This document shows, one piece after another, positions 26,062 to 35,203 of a stretch of DNA of 64,000 bases. The position numbers and the translations under genes were made by a program. The stretch's first letter is position 1. Each line of letters opens with the position of its first letter. The stretch lies in assembly GCA_011389935.1 (NCBI GenBank), contig JAABTJ010000006.1, positions 62,001 to 126,000 of the forward strand, in the 5' to 3' direction. The notes beneath the pieces are model-generated. The model was not told the origin of the DNA and ran no database searches. It saw only the letters and a program-made list of their open reading frames with translations. The stretch comes from Desulfobacteraceae bacterium (GTDB lineage Bacteria; Desulfobacterota; Desulfobacteria; Desulfobacterales; Desulfosalsimonadaceae).

Positions 26062-27156
26062 TTATCCGTCATCCCCCGCGGCATAATTGTAGTAGGCCGC
26101 GCAGGTGCCCTCGCTTGAAACCATGCAGGGGCCCACCGGATCAACAGGAGTGCAGGCTTTGTTATACAGCGGGCATTGCGGTGGGGTGATTTTCCCGGTC
26201 AGGATTTCGCCGCACTGACATCCGGAAGGCGGACAGTTTTCAGGAAAGGTGATCCCGAAGCGTCTTGCGGCATCAAAATGCGCATATTCGTCCCGAAAGG
26301 CCAGTCCGCTTCCGGGGATCACTCCAAGACCCCGCCATCTCGCATCGCAGGTATCAAATACGGTTTCCATGGTCTTGCGTGCCGTTGCATTGCCGTTTTC
26401 TGGTACCGCCCGGGGATATGCGTTTATAAGCGCCGGGGACCCCTCTGTTATCATTTCCACCAGGCGGAGAATGGCCGCCAGTATGTCCACGGGCTCAAAT
26501 CCGGCGATTGCGCTTGGGATGCGGTACTTTTGAAAGAAAGGTTCATAGCCTTTTCTGCCGATAATTACGGAAACATGGCCCGGGAGCAAAAATCCGTCGA
26601 TATGCATATCCCGATCACTTGCCAGCGCATCCAGCGCGGGGGGCACTCGTTTATGGGTGCAATAAATACTGTAATTGTCAATGCCCATACGTTTTGCCGA
26701 AACAACGGAGGCCGCGATGGTGGGGGCTGTGGTTTCAAAGCCCACCCCTGCAAAGACCACCTGCTTTGTCGGATTGGCCATTGCCGTATCTATGGCGTCC
26801 GTTGCAGAGTATACGATCCGGATGTCACGCCCTTCCGCTTTTTCTTTCTGAAGGGATGAAGATGATCCCGGCACACGCATCAAATCACCAAAAGTATGGA
26901 TAATCGTATTATCCTGTCCCGCCAGTTTGATGAAGGCGTCGATATCGCGCTGATCCGTAACGCAAACCGGGCAGCCGGGCCCGGAAACAAGAAGGATGGA
27001 TTCCGGCAGCAGGAATCGGATGCCGTGGCGGAATATGGAGACCGTGTGCGTGCCGCAGACCTCCATGATGCGTATCTGCCCTTTGGCCATCTCTGCAATG
27101 CGGTCTGCAAGGCTTCGGCAAAATGCCGGATTTTGATAATGCGCATTGGGCTTCAA
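26062..27156 (-). CDS. hypD: Hydrogenase maturation protein HypD
   Basis: 364 residues. Conserved Cys motifs are all present: VCGTHTVS, GPGCPVCVT, GVGFETTAP, and the C-terminal PPSGCQCGEIL region with further Cys that bind the [4Fe-4S] cluster. HypD assembles Fe(CN)2CO together with HypC. The gene lies 17 bases downstream of hypF and 21 upstream of hypE. No hypC is found between the genes, where it often sits. Confidence 0.96.
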   Translation of the reverse strand: MKPNAHYQNPAFCRSLADRIAEMAKGQIRIMEVCGTHTVSIFRHGIRFLLPESILLVSGPGCPVCVTDQRDIDAFIKLAGQDNTIIHTFGDLMRVPGSSSSLQKEKAEGRDIRIVYSATDAIDTAMANPTKQVVFAGVGFETTAPTIAASVVSAKRMGIDNYSIYCTHKRVPPALDALASDRDMHIDGFLLPGHVSVIIGRKGYEPFFQKYRIPSAIAGFEPVDILAAILRLVEMITEGSPALINAYPRAVPENGNATARKTMETVFDTCDARWRGLGVIPGSGLAFRDEYAHFDAARRFGITFPENCPPSGCQCGEILTGKITPPQCPLYNKACTPVDPVGPCMVSSEGTCAAYYNYAAGDDG

Positions 27157-27173
27157 GGGGATTTCCTGTAATT

Positions 27174-29477
27174 TTATGCGCTATGGGTTTTTATGATTGC
27201 GGCCGCCGCAACAGCCTGGCCAAGCGATAGCCCGCCATCGTTTGAGGGCACTATCTTATGCGTGTAAACGGAAAAACCTTGCTGTGCCAGCATAAGGGTC
27301 AATCCTTTGAGCAAAATGGCATTCTGAAAGACGCCGCCGCTCAATACCACCCGGTGCAAACCGTTTTTTTCGCGAAGCTGCCGGCACAAATCGGCAAACA
27401 GATAAATGATGGTCCAGTGAAACCGGGTGCTGATTTCCGGCACGGATACCCTTTCAAGCATGTCCCTGACAACGCCTGAAATCAACGGATGGACCGGGAT
27501 CGATCCTTTGCCGTCAGGCGGCAGGAGGTAGGGGTATGTTTCGGACGGAGGCAGGGGCCTGTCATTGTCTGCTGTTGCCATTTCCAACGCCATTGCGGCC
27601 TGCCCTTCGAAACGGACATGCTTCCGGATGCCCGTGATCGCTGCCACGCCATCAAAGAGGCGCCCCAGGCTCGATGTGAGGGGCGAATTGACGCCCTGTG
27701 AAATCATTTTTGCGATCAGATTGGTCGTGTTTTCCGGCAAATCGTCAAACACGGTCAGCCCGTTATCCGCAAAATCGTCTCCATAGGCATCCATCAGATA
27801 GGCGGCTGCCATGCGCCATGGTTCTTTTATGGCAGCGCTTCCTCCCGGCATGGGTACATAGGAGAGGTGGGCAGCCCGGTCAAATGCGCCATGCGTTGCG
27901 ATCATCACCTCCCCGCCCCATATGCAGCCGTCCGTGCCATAGCCGGTGCCGTCGAATGACAGCCCGATCACCTCCCCGTCGAGATGGTTCTCCGCCATGC
28001 AGGAAACGACGTGGGCATGGTGGTGCTGCACGGGAATCTGCGCTACATCCGTCTGGGCCGATGCATATTGCGAACTCATGTAGTCCGGGTGCATGTCAAA
28101 CGCGATGGCAACCGGTGAGATGTCCAGGATCCGCTTCATATGTGCCACGGTCAGGTGGAAAAAATCAAGCGTTCGGGCGTTTTCCATATCGCCGATGTGC
28201 TGGCTTAAAAAGGCGTGATCCCCTTTTGTCAAACAGATCGTATTCTTCAGTTCTCCACCGCAGGCAAGAATCTGGGGTACTTTGTTCTTTAAAAAAACCG
28301 GGGCCGGTATAAAGCCCCGGGAGCGACGGATCAGTCGCCTATCCCCTGCTGCATGAAAGACAATGGAATCGTCGCTTCGTAAATAGATCTCGCGGTTGTT
28401 CATCAAAAAAGCGTCGGCGATGCCGGCAAGTCGTGAAATCGCATCATCATTGTCAATGGAGATGGGTTCTTCGCTGCGGTTGCCGCTGGTCATGACCAGG
28501 GCGGTAAATCCAGCCGACATGATCAGGTGATGAAGGGGAGTGTACGGCAGCATGACCCCGAAGTATCTGTTTTTGGGAGAGACCTCATTGGCGATCGGGT
28601 TTGGCTCTCGTTTTCTTGCCAGCACGATAGGGCGCACGGGTGATGCCAGCAAAACCTGTTCTTCCGGTGTCAGGATTGCGTATTGCCCGATTTGCGTCAG
28701 GCTCTGGGACATGAGCGCAAAAGGTTTCTCCTCCCTGCGTTTTCTTTGCCGAAGCTTTTGCAGTGCCTCGCTGTTTGTTGCGTCCGCGGCAAGATGAAAC
28801 CCGCCCAGGCCCTTTATGGCGACAATCTGTCCGGCTTTCAACAGACGGACGGCATCGGCGACAGGGTCGTTTTCATCCATTCTGCGACCTGCCTTGTCGT
28901 GCAGGCTTACCCGGGGACCACAGGCCGGGCAGGCATTGGGCTGTGCATGGAAGCGCCGGTTGGCTGGGTCCTCGTATTCGGTCCGGCATGCTTCGCACAT
29001 CGTAAAATGCTTCATGGATGTGGATGGTCTGTCATAGGGAATATCGTCAATGATCGTATAGCGCGGACCGCAATTGGTGCAGTTGATGAAGGGATAGTGA
29101 AAGCGTCGGTCATGCGCATCGAACATCTCTTTCAGGCAGTCATCACAGGTTGCGATATCAGGGGATACAAGGGTGCTGCGATTTGTCTTTTGCTGACTTG
29201 GGGAAATCGTAAACTCCGGAAGCCCTTCATAATCGGCATCATATCCAGTGATATCCGTAATGCGGGCCGGCATCGGTTTTCGGATCATTACTTCCCGGCA
29301 AAACGTCTCGATGGCCAGGGGTGCCCCTTCAACATGAACCGTTACACCGGAGGAGGTGTTTGCAACGCGGCCTGCAAGCTGGTGGCGGCGGGCCAATTGG
29401 TATATGAACGGGCGGAAACCTACCCCCTGGACAATGCCTTTGATATGAAGCTTTCGCGCTATAGGGCGGGTTGTCAT
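27174..29477 (-). CDS. hypF: Carbamoyltransferase HypF
   Basis: 767 residues, full length. N-terminal acylphosphatase domain (GIVQGVGFRPFIYQLA), then two four-Cys zinc fingers (CDDCLKEM..CTNCGPRY and CEACRTEY..CPACGPR), a YrdC-like domain (AIKGLGGFHLAADATN), and a Kae1-like domain with HHHAHVVSCMAENHL and GLSFDGTGYGTDG. It makes carbamoyl-AMP from carbamoyl phosphate and loads it on HypE. It is the first gene of the hypF-hypD-hypE set; about 550 bases without a gene lie upstream. Confidence 0.96.
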   Translation of the reverse strand: MTTRPIARKLHIKGIVQGVGFRPFIYQLARRHQLAGRVANTSSGVTVHVEGAPLAIETFCREVMIRKPMPARITDITGYDADYEGLPEFTISPSQQKTNRSTLVSPDIATCDDCLKEMFDAHDRRFHYPFINCTNCGPRYTIIDDIPYDRPSTSMKHFTMCEACRTEYEDPANRRFHAQPNACPACGPRVSLHDKAGRRMDENDPVADAVRLLKAGQIVAIKGLGGFHLAADATNSEALQKLRQRKRREEKPFALMSQSLTQIGQYAILTPEEQVLLASPVRPIVLARKREPNPIANEVSPKNRYFGVMLPYTPLHHLIMSAGFTALVMTSGNRSEEPISIDNDDAISRLAGIADAFLMNNREIYLRSDDSIVFHAAGDRRLIRRSRGFIPAPVFLKNKVPQILACGGELKNTICLTKGDHAFLSQHIGDMENARTLDFFHLTVAHMKRILDISPVAIAFDMHPDYMSSQYASAQTDVAQIPVQHHHAHVVSCMAENHLDGEVIGLSFDGTGYGTDGCIWGGEVMIATHGAFDRAAHLSYVPMPGGSAAIKEPWRMAAAYLMDAYGDDFADNGLTVFDDLPENTTNLIAKMISQGVNSPLTSSLGRLFDGVAAITGIRKHVRFEGQAAMALEMATADNDRPLPPSETYPYLLPPDGKGSIPVHPLISGVVRDMLERVSVPEISTRFHWTIIYLFADLCRQLREKNGLHRVVLSGGVFQNAILLKGLTLMLAQQGFSVYTHKIVPSNDGGLSLGQAVAAAAIIKTHSA

Positions 29478-29595
29478 AAAAATGATCCCATTTTATTTTT
29501 TACCTTCATTTTCCCTCCCAATGTCGATGATTTTTGAAGGAATTGCAACACTCATCTTTTCTTGAAACAGGTTTCAAAACAAACGCCAATCCCTT

Positions 29596-29719
29596 GACGA
29601 CGGCGCAAAAAGTCCAATATCTGCGTTACGCGCGATCCCTCAGAATTTCACGTACGCTAAGTACTCTGCATTCTTCGGGATCGCGCAAGCCTTGATCTTG
29701 AACTTTTTACGAAGTCGTC
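29596..29719. repeat. Palindromic intergenic element with imperfect terminal inverted repeats
   Basis: The ends read GACGACGGCGCAAAAAGT and, on the other strand, GACGACTTCGTAAAAAGT. Inside, GCGCGATCCCTCAGAA faces TTCTTCGGGATCGCGC, so nearly the whole 124 bases can fold on itself. CAATCCCTTG occurs as a direct repeat at 29587 and 29745, outside or touching each end. ACTTTTTACG recurs at 29728. It contains no gene and resembles an intergenic mobile or REP-type element. Confidence 0.65.
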
Positions 29720-29796
29720 TGATCGAGACTTTTTACGGGTGCATCAATCCCTTGCCATGATCAAATATTTTTCAATTTGTAAAAATATAATCACAT

Positions 29797-29965
29797 TGAT
29801 TCCGGCAGCCGGGCGGGAGCCATACTCCAGGAGCCCGTTGAAGGAAGCTATGACATGATCATCCTGGGGCGCAAAGGGTTGTCTAAGGTTTCGGACTTTT
29901 CCATGGGGCGGGTCAGCACCAAGATCGTTCAGATGGCCGACCGGCATGCCGTCTGGCTGGTTTGA
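29797..29965 (+). pseudogene. Decayed universal stress protein (UspA family), C-terminal remnant
   Basis: An open stretch of about 56 codons ending at TGA 29963 encodes the end of a Usp protein: GSYDMIILGRKGLSKVSDF, then SMGRVSTKIVQMADRHAVWLV. The G-2x-G-9x-G ATP-binding pattern of the family is intact. No start codon, ribosome site or N-terminal half precedes it; a TAA lies upstream in frame, and the palindromic element at 29596 occupies where the rest should be. It is therefore a truncated fragment. Confidence 0.75.
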
Positions 29966-30025
29966 CGCCCGGTGAGCCGGCGGGGATCGGGTCGGAGATT
30001 TTTTTCTTTTCCGGTTTGTATGGCA

Positions 30026-31033
30026 TTACTGGTCCTGTTTCAGGCAGCCGAATGCCATTACCGGCATTCCGGGGTATGCCATGGAAGAATCGGCATGCCC
30101 CAGCACCATGGCGGTATATTCCGCGCGCATGGTTTCCACCAGTTTCCCGAAGGCATTGTATATCCTTGCCACCGGCTGCCCGGGGGAAACCATGTCTCCG
30201 GGTTTTGCCAGAAACCGGAGGATGCCGCTCGAAGAGCTGTAGGGGCGCTGCCGGTACTCGAGGATTCTGTCGGAAATGACATCCGGCAGGCGATACCCCG
30301 TATCCCGCACCCCTTCCGTAACAGAAACATCCATCATCCCCAGGTTCACGAGCAGATTGCTTATGGATTTTACGCCCACGAGAATGTTTTTTTCGTTGAT
30401 AACGTAGGATTCCCCCATTTCAAGGGTAAAGGAACGGATCCCTTCCCTGAGAAGACTCTGGGACAGGGACCGATGCAGAATCTCCGAGTCCCGTATAACC
30501 GGGAGTCCGCACCCAAGGGCGAAGGAAGCGATTTCCCCATGGATGCCCGCCGTGCCTCCGCTCGGTTGCTGGTCTGGACGATGCTCCGGCGGTGTCGCGT
30601 CGATCAGTGCGTACGGGAGGGAGCAGGTCCAGTCGGTATGCAGGTCGATCACCAGTGCGGGCCGGGTTTGGATAATTGTTTCAAAAATAATCCTTGCGAG
30701 CCTTTCCCCAAGGGTTCCCGCCGCCTTTCCGGGAAAAGATCGGTTCAGGTCCTCCCGGGAAAGCGGTATGTGCCTCGACATGGCTTCAAAGCCGATGGGA
30801 TTCATAAGGGGAAAGGCGTGCAGGAAACCGCTGGTCAGCCCGCTTTTCCGGACAATCCGGAATATTTCCTGTATAATGACGATACCGCCGACCTCGTCGC
30901 CGTGACAGCATGCCGTAAGCCACACCGCCGGCCCCGGGTTGTCGCCGCGTGCGCTCATATAGGGGAGACGTCGCCTGGAAAGATCCGATCCGGTAAGGAT
31001 TTTCAGAAACGAGTAATGAATTTTCGCTTTCAT
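30026..31033 (-). CDS. Succinylglutamate desuccinylase/aspartoacylase-family metallohydrolase
   Basis: 335 residues. M14-type zinc motif: ACCHGDEVGG (His and Glu) and LVIDLHTDW (third His ligand), with the family N-terminus KIHYSFLKILTGSDLSRRRLP. A C-terminal beta-rich extension (FLAKPGDMVSPGQPVARIY) resembles a biotinyl-lipoyl-like hammerhead, common in this subfamily. It should hydrolyse an N-acyl amino acid or an amide/peptide. It follows the methyltransferase/ATP-grasp gene; an alternative ATG at 31060 overlaps that gene's stop (ATGA), so translation is probably coupled either way. I prefer ATG 31033 on family grounds. The substrate is unknown. Confidence 0.75.
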   Translation of the reverse strand: MKAKIHYSFLKILTGSDLSRRRLPYMSARGDNPGPAVWLTACCHGDEVGGIVIIQEIFRIVRKSGLTSGFLHAFPLMNPIGFEAMSRHIPLSREDLNRSFPGKAAGTLGERLARIIFETIIQTRPALVIDLHTDWTCSLPYALIDATPPEHRPDQQPSGGTAGIHGEIASFALGCGLPVIRDSEILHRSLSQSLLREGIRSFTLEMGESYVINEKNILVGVKSISNLLVNLGMMDVSVTEGVRDTGYRLPDVISDRILEYRQRPYSSSSGILRFLAKPGDMVSPGQPVARIYNAFGKLVETMRAEYTAMVLGHADSSMAYPGMPVMAFGCLKQDQ

Positions 31034-31056
31034 TCGCCCTTTTTGCAGTGCGCCGG

Positions 31057-33000
31057 TCATCCGGCGGTCGCCATGCATGCGGATTCCGGTGCCGGACTTG
31101 TCTGCCGGGGTGCGGCGGACATGGCGGCATGCTCGATGCGCTGCTCCGCGGCATGAAGGATCGCCTGCAGCATCTCGGTATAGGATGTCGATCCGTATCC
31201 GGCCATTTTTGCCAGGTGTCCGTCCCAGCACCACCCGGGGTTCGGGTTGACTTCAAGCAGCTTGGGATTTCCGTTCTTGTCCAGGCGCCAGTCGAACCTC
31301 CCGTAATCCCTCACGCCGAGCCGTTCGAAAAGCTTCATACAGCATTCCGTGATGAAGCGCTCCGTGTTCTCTTCGAGACGCGCGGGCACTGACTTGATTC
31401 GGTAATACGGCGAATCCGGAAGCCACTTGGCCTCGTATCCGCATATTTGGGGCAGGCTTTCGGGCACATCATCGTAATTCTCTTCTGTGATAGGCAGCAC
31501 GGTATACGACGTCAGCGGGTTTCCGATGATGCCGATGCTCAAGTCCTTCCCTTCCAGGAACTCCTCCACGAGGATCGGCTTGTCATACCCCAGTTTTTCC
31601 CGGATCATGGTGATGGCGCATATGAGCTGCTCATGCGTCCAGGCGACGCTTTCCCGCGTGATGCCGAAGGAAGAGTCCCCGAAATTCGGCTTGACGATTA
31701 CCGGAAAGTCAAAGGGCAAATGAAAGGACGTGTCTTCGGATTCCACGAGGAACGCTTCGGGCACGGGTATGTTCATCTCCTTTGCGACGCCGCGGACCAG
31801 GGACTTGTCGTAGCAGAACGCCAGGCACTGCGATGCGGCCCCGGTGCAGGGGATTTTGAGCAGGTCGAGCAACGCCGGGATGTGCAGTTCCTTTGTGGGA
31901 TCGTTGTCGAACCCTTCATCGCAGAGATTGACCGCCATGTGAACCCGTCCGGCAATTTTCTGCAGATCCGCGATGAGGGTTTCGTGGTTCGCCAGGTAGG
32001 TAAAGACATATCCGGGCAGCTGGTTCAGCGCCGATTTCAGGGCATCGATGGTGTAGAAGTCATCATCGTCAAATACGGAAAACGGTTTCAAAGGGTCCGG
32101 TTTTTGGGGGTCGCCCAGCAGAACAACCACATGTTTGCTCCCTTTCTGCGCCTTTTTCGGCGTCCACTGCTTCCGGATCCGGCCGGTGAGGACAATGCGT
32201 TTCCCCATCATTCCAAGGTCCTGGTTCCGCATTGATTGCGTGAACAGGTCTCCGTTGTTCGTCGTTTCCTCGAATCCCGCCTTTTTCAGGAGGTCCATGA
32301 TTTCGTCTCCTGTATAAAGGCGCTCCGCGTAGAACTGATCGGCGATCACCCCCTTGTTCACATCGGTAATGACTTCCCTCGAGATCAGCCGGCGCGTGTT
32401 CGCGGAGAGCGACCTCTCCCGGCAGACAAACAGTTTTTTGCCGATCCATTCCCAGGTTCGCGCCTGGAAATGTGCTTTCATATACTCTCCATCCGTTACA
32501 TCCAGCAAAATGCGTCCCCATGGTTTGAGTACCCTGCGGATTTCCTCGAGGATGCGGATGTCATCGTGTTCGTTGTCAAAATACCCGAAACTGTTCCCCA
32601 TCATCATCACGGTTTCGAAGGTGTCCGGGCCGTAGGGAAGCTTTCTGGCGTCCCCTTCCCTGAAGCGAACGCAAAGAAAACAGTTTTTCGCCTCGGCCCG
32701 GGCTTTCTGGATCAGGTAACGGGATCGGTCCAGACCCTCCACCCGGTATCCCCTGCGGGCCAGTTCAAGGGCGTGCCGTCCCTGCCCGCAGCACAAATCG
32801 AGCATCGTGTCGTCCGCGCCCGGCCTGAGCAGGCCAAGGAACAACTCTATTTCCCGGCGGGTGATTTCCGGATCGCTCACAACGTCGCCGTCGGTCTTCA
32901 AGTACAGGGGGTTGAATATTTTGCGCCACCAGTCCGGCTGTACATGGTCCTCGAGTGCCGCGACCGGCCCGAGTACCTTCTGGCGGCTGTTGTTTGGCAT
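31057..33000 (-). CDS. SAM methyltransferase fused to D-Ala-D-Ala-ligase-like ATP-grasp enzyme
   Basis: 647 residues in two catalytic modules. The N-terminal class I methyltransferase (about 40-250) has DLCCGQGRHALELARRGY and GDARKLPYGPDTFETV. The C-terminal ATP-grasp (about 290-610) has PVIVKPNFGDSSFGI, ILVEEFLEGKDLSIG and LEVNPNPGWCWDG, resembling D-Ala-D-Ala ligases. Such a ligase would join a carboxylate to an amine using ATP; the methyltransferase may modify the substrate or product. AAGGA lies 9 bases before the ATG at 33000, which I prefer over 33039. It is coupled to the aspartoacylase-like hydrolase downstream. There is no recognised pathway nearby. Confidence 0.8.
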   Translation of the reverse strand: MPNNSRQKVLGPVAALEDHVQPDWWRKIFNPLYLKTDGDVVSDPEITRREIELFLGLLRPGADDTMLDLCCGQGRHALELARRGYRVEGLDRSRYLIQKARAEAKNCFLCVRFREGDARKLPYGPDTFETVMMMGNSFGYFDNEHDDIRILEEIRRVLKPWGRILLDVTDGEYMKAHFQARTWEWIGKKLFVCRERSLSANTRRLISREVITDVNKGVIADQFYAERLYTGDEIMDLLKKAGFEETTNNGDLFTQSMRNQDLGMMGKRIVLTGRIRKQWTPKKAQKGSKHVVVLLGDPQKPDPLKPFSVFDDDDFYTIDALKSALNQLPGYVFTYLANHETLIADLQKIAGRVHMAVNLCDEGFDNDPTKELHIPALLDLLKIPCTGAASQCLAFCYDKSLVRGVAKEMNIPVPEAFLVESEDTSFHLPFDFPVIVKPNFGDSSFGITRESVAWTHEQLICAITMIREKLGYDKPILVEEFLEGKDLSIGIIGNPLTSYTVLPITEENYDDVPESLPQICGYEAKWLPDSPYYRIKSVPARLEENTERFITECCMKLFERLGVRDYGRFDWRLDKNGNPKLLEVNPNPGWCWDGHLAKMAGYGSTSYTEMLQAILHAAEQRIEHAAMSAAPRQTSPAPESACMATAG

Positions 33001-33164
33001 GTTTTTTCCTTTTTCCACAGCTTTGAGTAAACGTGTCATTGCGCCCCTTTATTTTTCTTTTCAAAAGGATGGGAATGCGTCATAATCCGATTTCCAGAAG
33101 CAGCAGGAAATGGGCTCATTTCTGGCGTATCCTGCGAAATCGTTGTATTTCCTTTTTTGGAAAA

Positions 33165-33180
33165 TGCATCAAGCATGCCA
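33165..33180 (-). promoter_or_regulatory. Possible sigma-54 promoter for the methyltransferase/ATP-grasp operon
   Basis: On the minus strand TGGCATGCTTGATGCA keeps GG and GC at the right spacing and matches the consensus except for one base in the -12 element (ATGC for TTGC). The leader to the ATG at 33000 would be about 150 bases. Tentative. Confidence 0.35.
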
Positions 33181-33352
33181 ATGTTCCCTGAACGCGGAAT
33201 TCCGGCCCGGTTCCCCATGGCCGTCCCTTGGATTTGAATCAAAAGGGGAACCCTGAATTCCTAGTTGGCAAGGAAACCGGAATTACCGGTTCCATGCCGA
33301 CAGCGTCTTGCATGCCGTCAGGGAAAACCCTTATTGCAGCGATACGGCATTT

Positions 33353-33381
33353 TTGACATTTATTGTTCAGGGGCATATGGT
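33353..33381 (+). promoter_or_regulatory. Possible sigma-70 promoter for the DUF4301 gene
   Basis: TTGACA and TATGGT are separated by 17 bases, a perfect -35 with a 4/6 -10. The start codon of the next gene is about 150 bases downstream. Confidence 0.4.
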
Positions 33382-33536
33382 TTGTACTGAACCGGTTTAT
33401 GAACCCGTTCATAAAAATACGAAGATGGGGGCGGGCATCGTCCGCAGGAAACGGCGTCAACAAAAATCGCTCACGGTATGGGCACGCCCCGCCATGCCCG
33501 CAGGGCGAGTGCAGAAAATAAAAACACGGAGAAAAA

Positions 33537-35108
33537 ATGTCATCGGCAATGTTTGACGAAAAGGACAGGCAGCAGGTACAAGCGCACGGGTTGACCCGGG
33601 ACGAGGTCGACAAACAGATACGGATCTTTGAAAAGGGCGCGCCCTATGCCGATCTGGACAGACCCTGCACCGTTGGCGACGGTATCCGGAGGATCGAACC
33701 GGAAGAGGCAAAAGCCTGTGCCGCCGATTATGAGAAAGAAGGCGCAGGGCGCTTCCTGACCAAGTTCGTGCCCGCATCCGGGGCCGCGACCCGGATGTTC
33801 AAGGCGCTCTTGAAAATATCCGGCGATTATCAGCGGATCGAAAGAGACGTTATTGCAAAAAAGGCCGCTGAAGAAGGGGAAGAATACGAAGAAGTCCTGG
33901 AATTTATCGACAACATTGACAAATTCGCCTTTTACGAGAGGCTTTCGGAGGCCATGGCATCCGACGGCCACGACATGGAGGCGCTGCGCAACACCGGCGA
34001 TTTTACGCTGATCGTTTCATATGTGCTGGATTCCAGGGGGCTGCGGTATGCAAGCAGGCCCAAGGGGCAGATATTGTTTCATCGCTACCCGGACGGGGCA
34101 CGGACGGCGTTTGAAGAACACCTGGTGGAAGCGGCGGAATATGCGGCAGATGCCAGGGGGAACAGTTATCTGCACTTTACCGTCTCCCCGGAGCATGAAA
34201 GCGGTTTTACCGATCTTCTGGAAAAAAAAGGGCCCTCTTATGAGAAGGACCGAAATGTTCGCTTCCATGCCCGGTTTTCCCACCAGCGTCCGTCCACGGA
34301 CACCATCGCCGTGGAAATGGACAACAGGCCCTTTCGGGATGAAGAAGGGAAGCTGCTGTTCCGACCGGGGGGGCACGGCGCCCTGCTCGGCAATCTGAAC
34401 GAACTTGACGGGGATATTGTTTTTATCAAAAATATTGACAACGTGGTGCCCGATTCCTTTAAGCCGGAGACGATTTTCTGGAAAAAGGTGCTGGCCGGAT
34501 ACCTGTTGCGCATTGAAAGGGATATACAAAAACACAGAAGCCGTATCCGCAGCGGTGATACCGATAAAAAAGCGCTCGGGGATGCACTGCAGTTTATTGA
34601 AAAACAACTGGGCGTTCTGGTCCCCGAAGAGATCCAAACCGCCTCGCCGGAAAAAACGGGGCGGTACCTGATGGAGAGGCTGGACCGGCCGCTCCGGGTA
34701 TGCGGCATGGTCCCGACCTCCGGGGAAGCCGGGGGCGGCCCCTTCTGGGTGAAATCACCGGACGGAAGTGTTTCCATACAGATCGTGGAAAGCGCCCAGA
34801 TCGATCCGGAATCCCCTTTACAGCAGGAGATTCTGAAGCAGCTGACGCATTTCAATCCCGTGGATATCGTGTGCAGCTTGAGAAATGAGGACGGTGAGCC
34901 CTATGATTTGTCGCGTTTTGTCGATACTTCGGCGGTCTTTATTTCCCGAAAGTCCAAGGACGGGCGTGAACTGAAGGCCCTGGAGCATCCCGGCCTGTGG
35001 AACGGCGCCATGGCATACTGGAATACGGTTTTCGTCGAAGTGCCGTTAATCACATTTAATCCGGTGAAGACCGTAAACGATCTTTTGCGCGACACCCACC
35101 AGGGATAG
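33537..35108 (+). CDS. DUF4301 family protein
   Basis: 523 residues, soluble. The family's two diagnostic segments are present: FVPASGAATRMFKALL near residue 82 and GGHGALLGNLNELDGDIVFIKNIDN near 280-305 (split: GGHGALLGNLNELDGD, then IVFIKNIDNVVPD). The G-rich loop and DG/KN pattern recall nucleotide-sugar pyrophosphorylases, so a nucleotidyltransferase-like activity is plausible but unproven. DUF4301 is best known from Bacteroidetes. GGAGA precedes the ATG. It appears monocistronic, 95 bases before the sensor kinase gene. Confidence 0.75.
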   Translation: MSSAMFDEKDRQQVQAHGLTRDEVDKQIRIFEKGAPYADLDRPCTVGDGIRRIEPEEAKACAADYEKEGAGRFLTKFVPASGAATRMFKALLKISGDYQRIERDVIAKKAAEEGEEYEEVLEFIDNIDKFAFYERLSEAMASDGHDMEALRNTGDFTLIVSYVLDSRGLRYASRPKGQILFHRYPDGARTAFEEHLVEAAEYAADARGNSYLHFTVSPEHESGFTDLLEKKGPSYEKDRNVRFHARFSHQRPSTDTIAVEMDNRPFRDEEGKLLFRPGGHGALLGNLNELDGDIVFIKNIDNVVPDSFKPETIFWKKVLAGYLLRIERDIQKHRSRIRSGDTDKKALGDALQFIEKQLGVLVPEEIQTASPEKTGRYLMERLDRPLRVCGMVPTSGEAGGGPFWVKSPDGSVSIQIVESAQIDPESPLQQEILKQLTHFNPVDIVCSLRNEDGEPYDLSRFVDTSAVFISRKSKDGRELKALEHPGLWNGAMAYWNTVFVEVPLITFNPVKTVNDLLRDTHQG

Positions 35109-35203
35109 CTTTTTCCCGAACAGCGCCACGGAAAATCCGACTTTCCGTCGAATGCGGTCTTGCCTTTTCAAAAAATGCCATCGGGAGAGGTCCCGGAAGT
35201 ATT

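Larger units (their letters stand above)
33001..33536. other. Divergent intergenic region
   Basis: 536 bases between the leftward methyltransferase/ATP-grasp gene and the rightward DUF4301 gene. Two promoter candidates are listed separately. Short reading frames on either strand here show no family likeness and no ribosome site, and I do not call them. Confidence 0.5.

Noticed and set aside
29797-29965. Intact universal stress protein
   Set aside because: Only the last third of the fold is present, with an in-frame TAA before it and no start.
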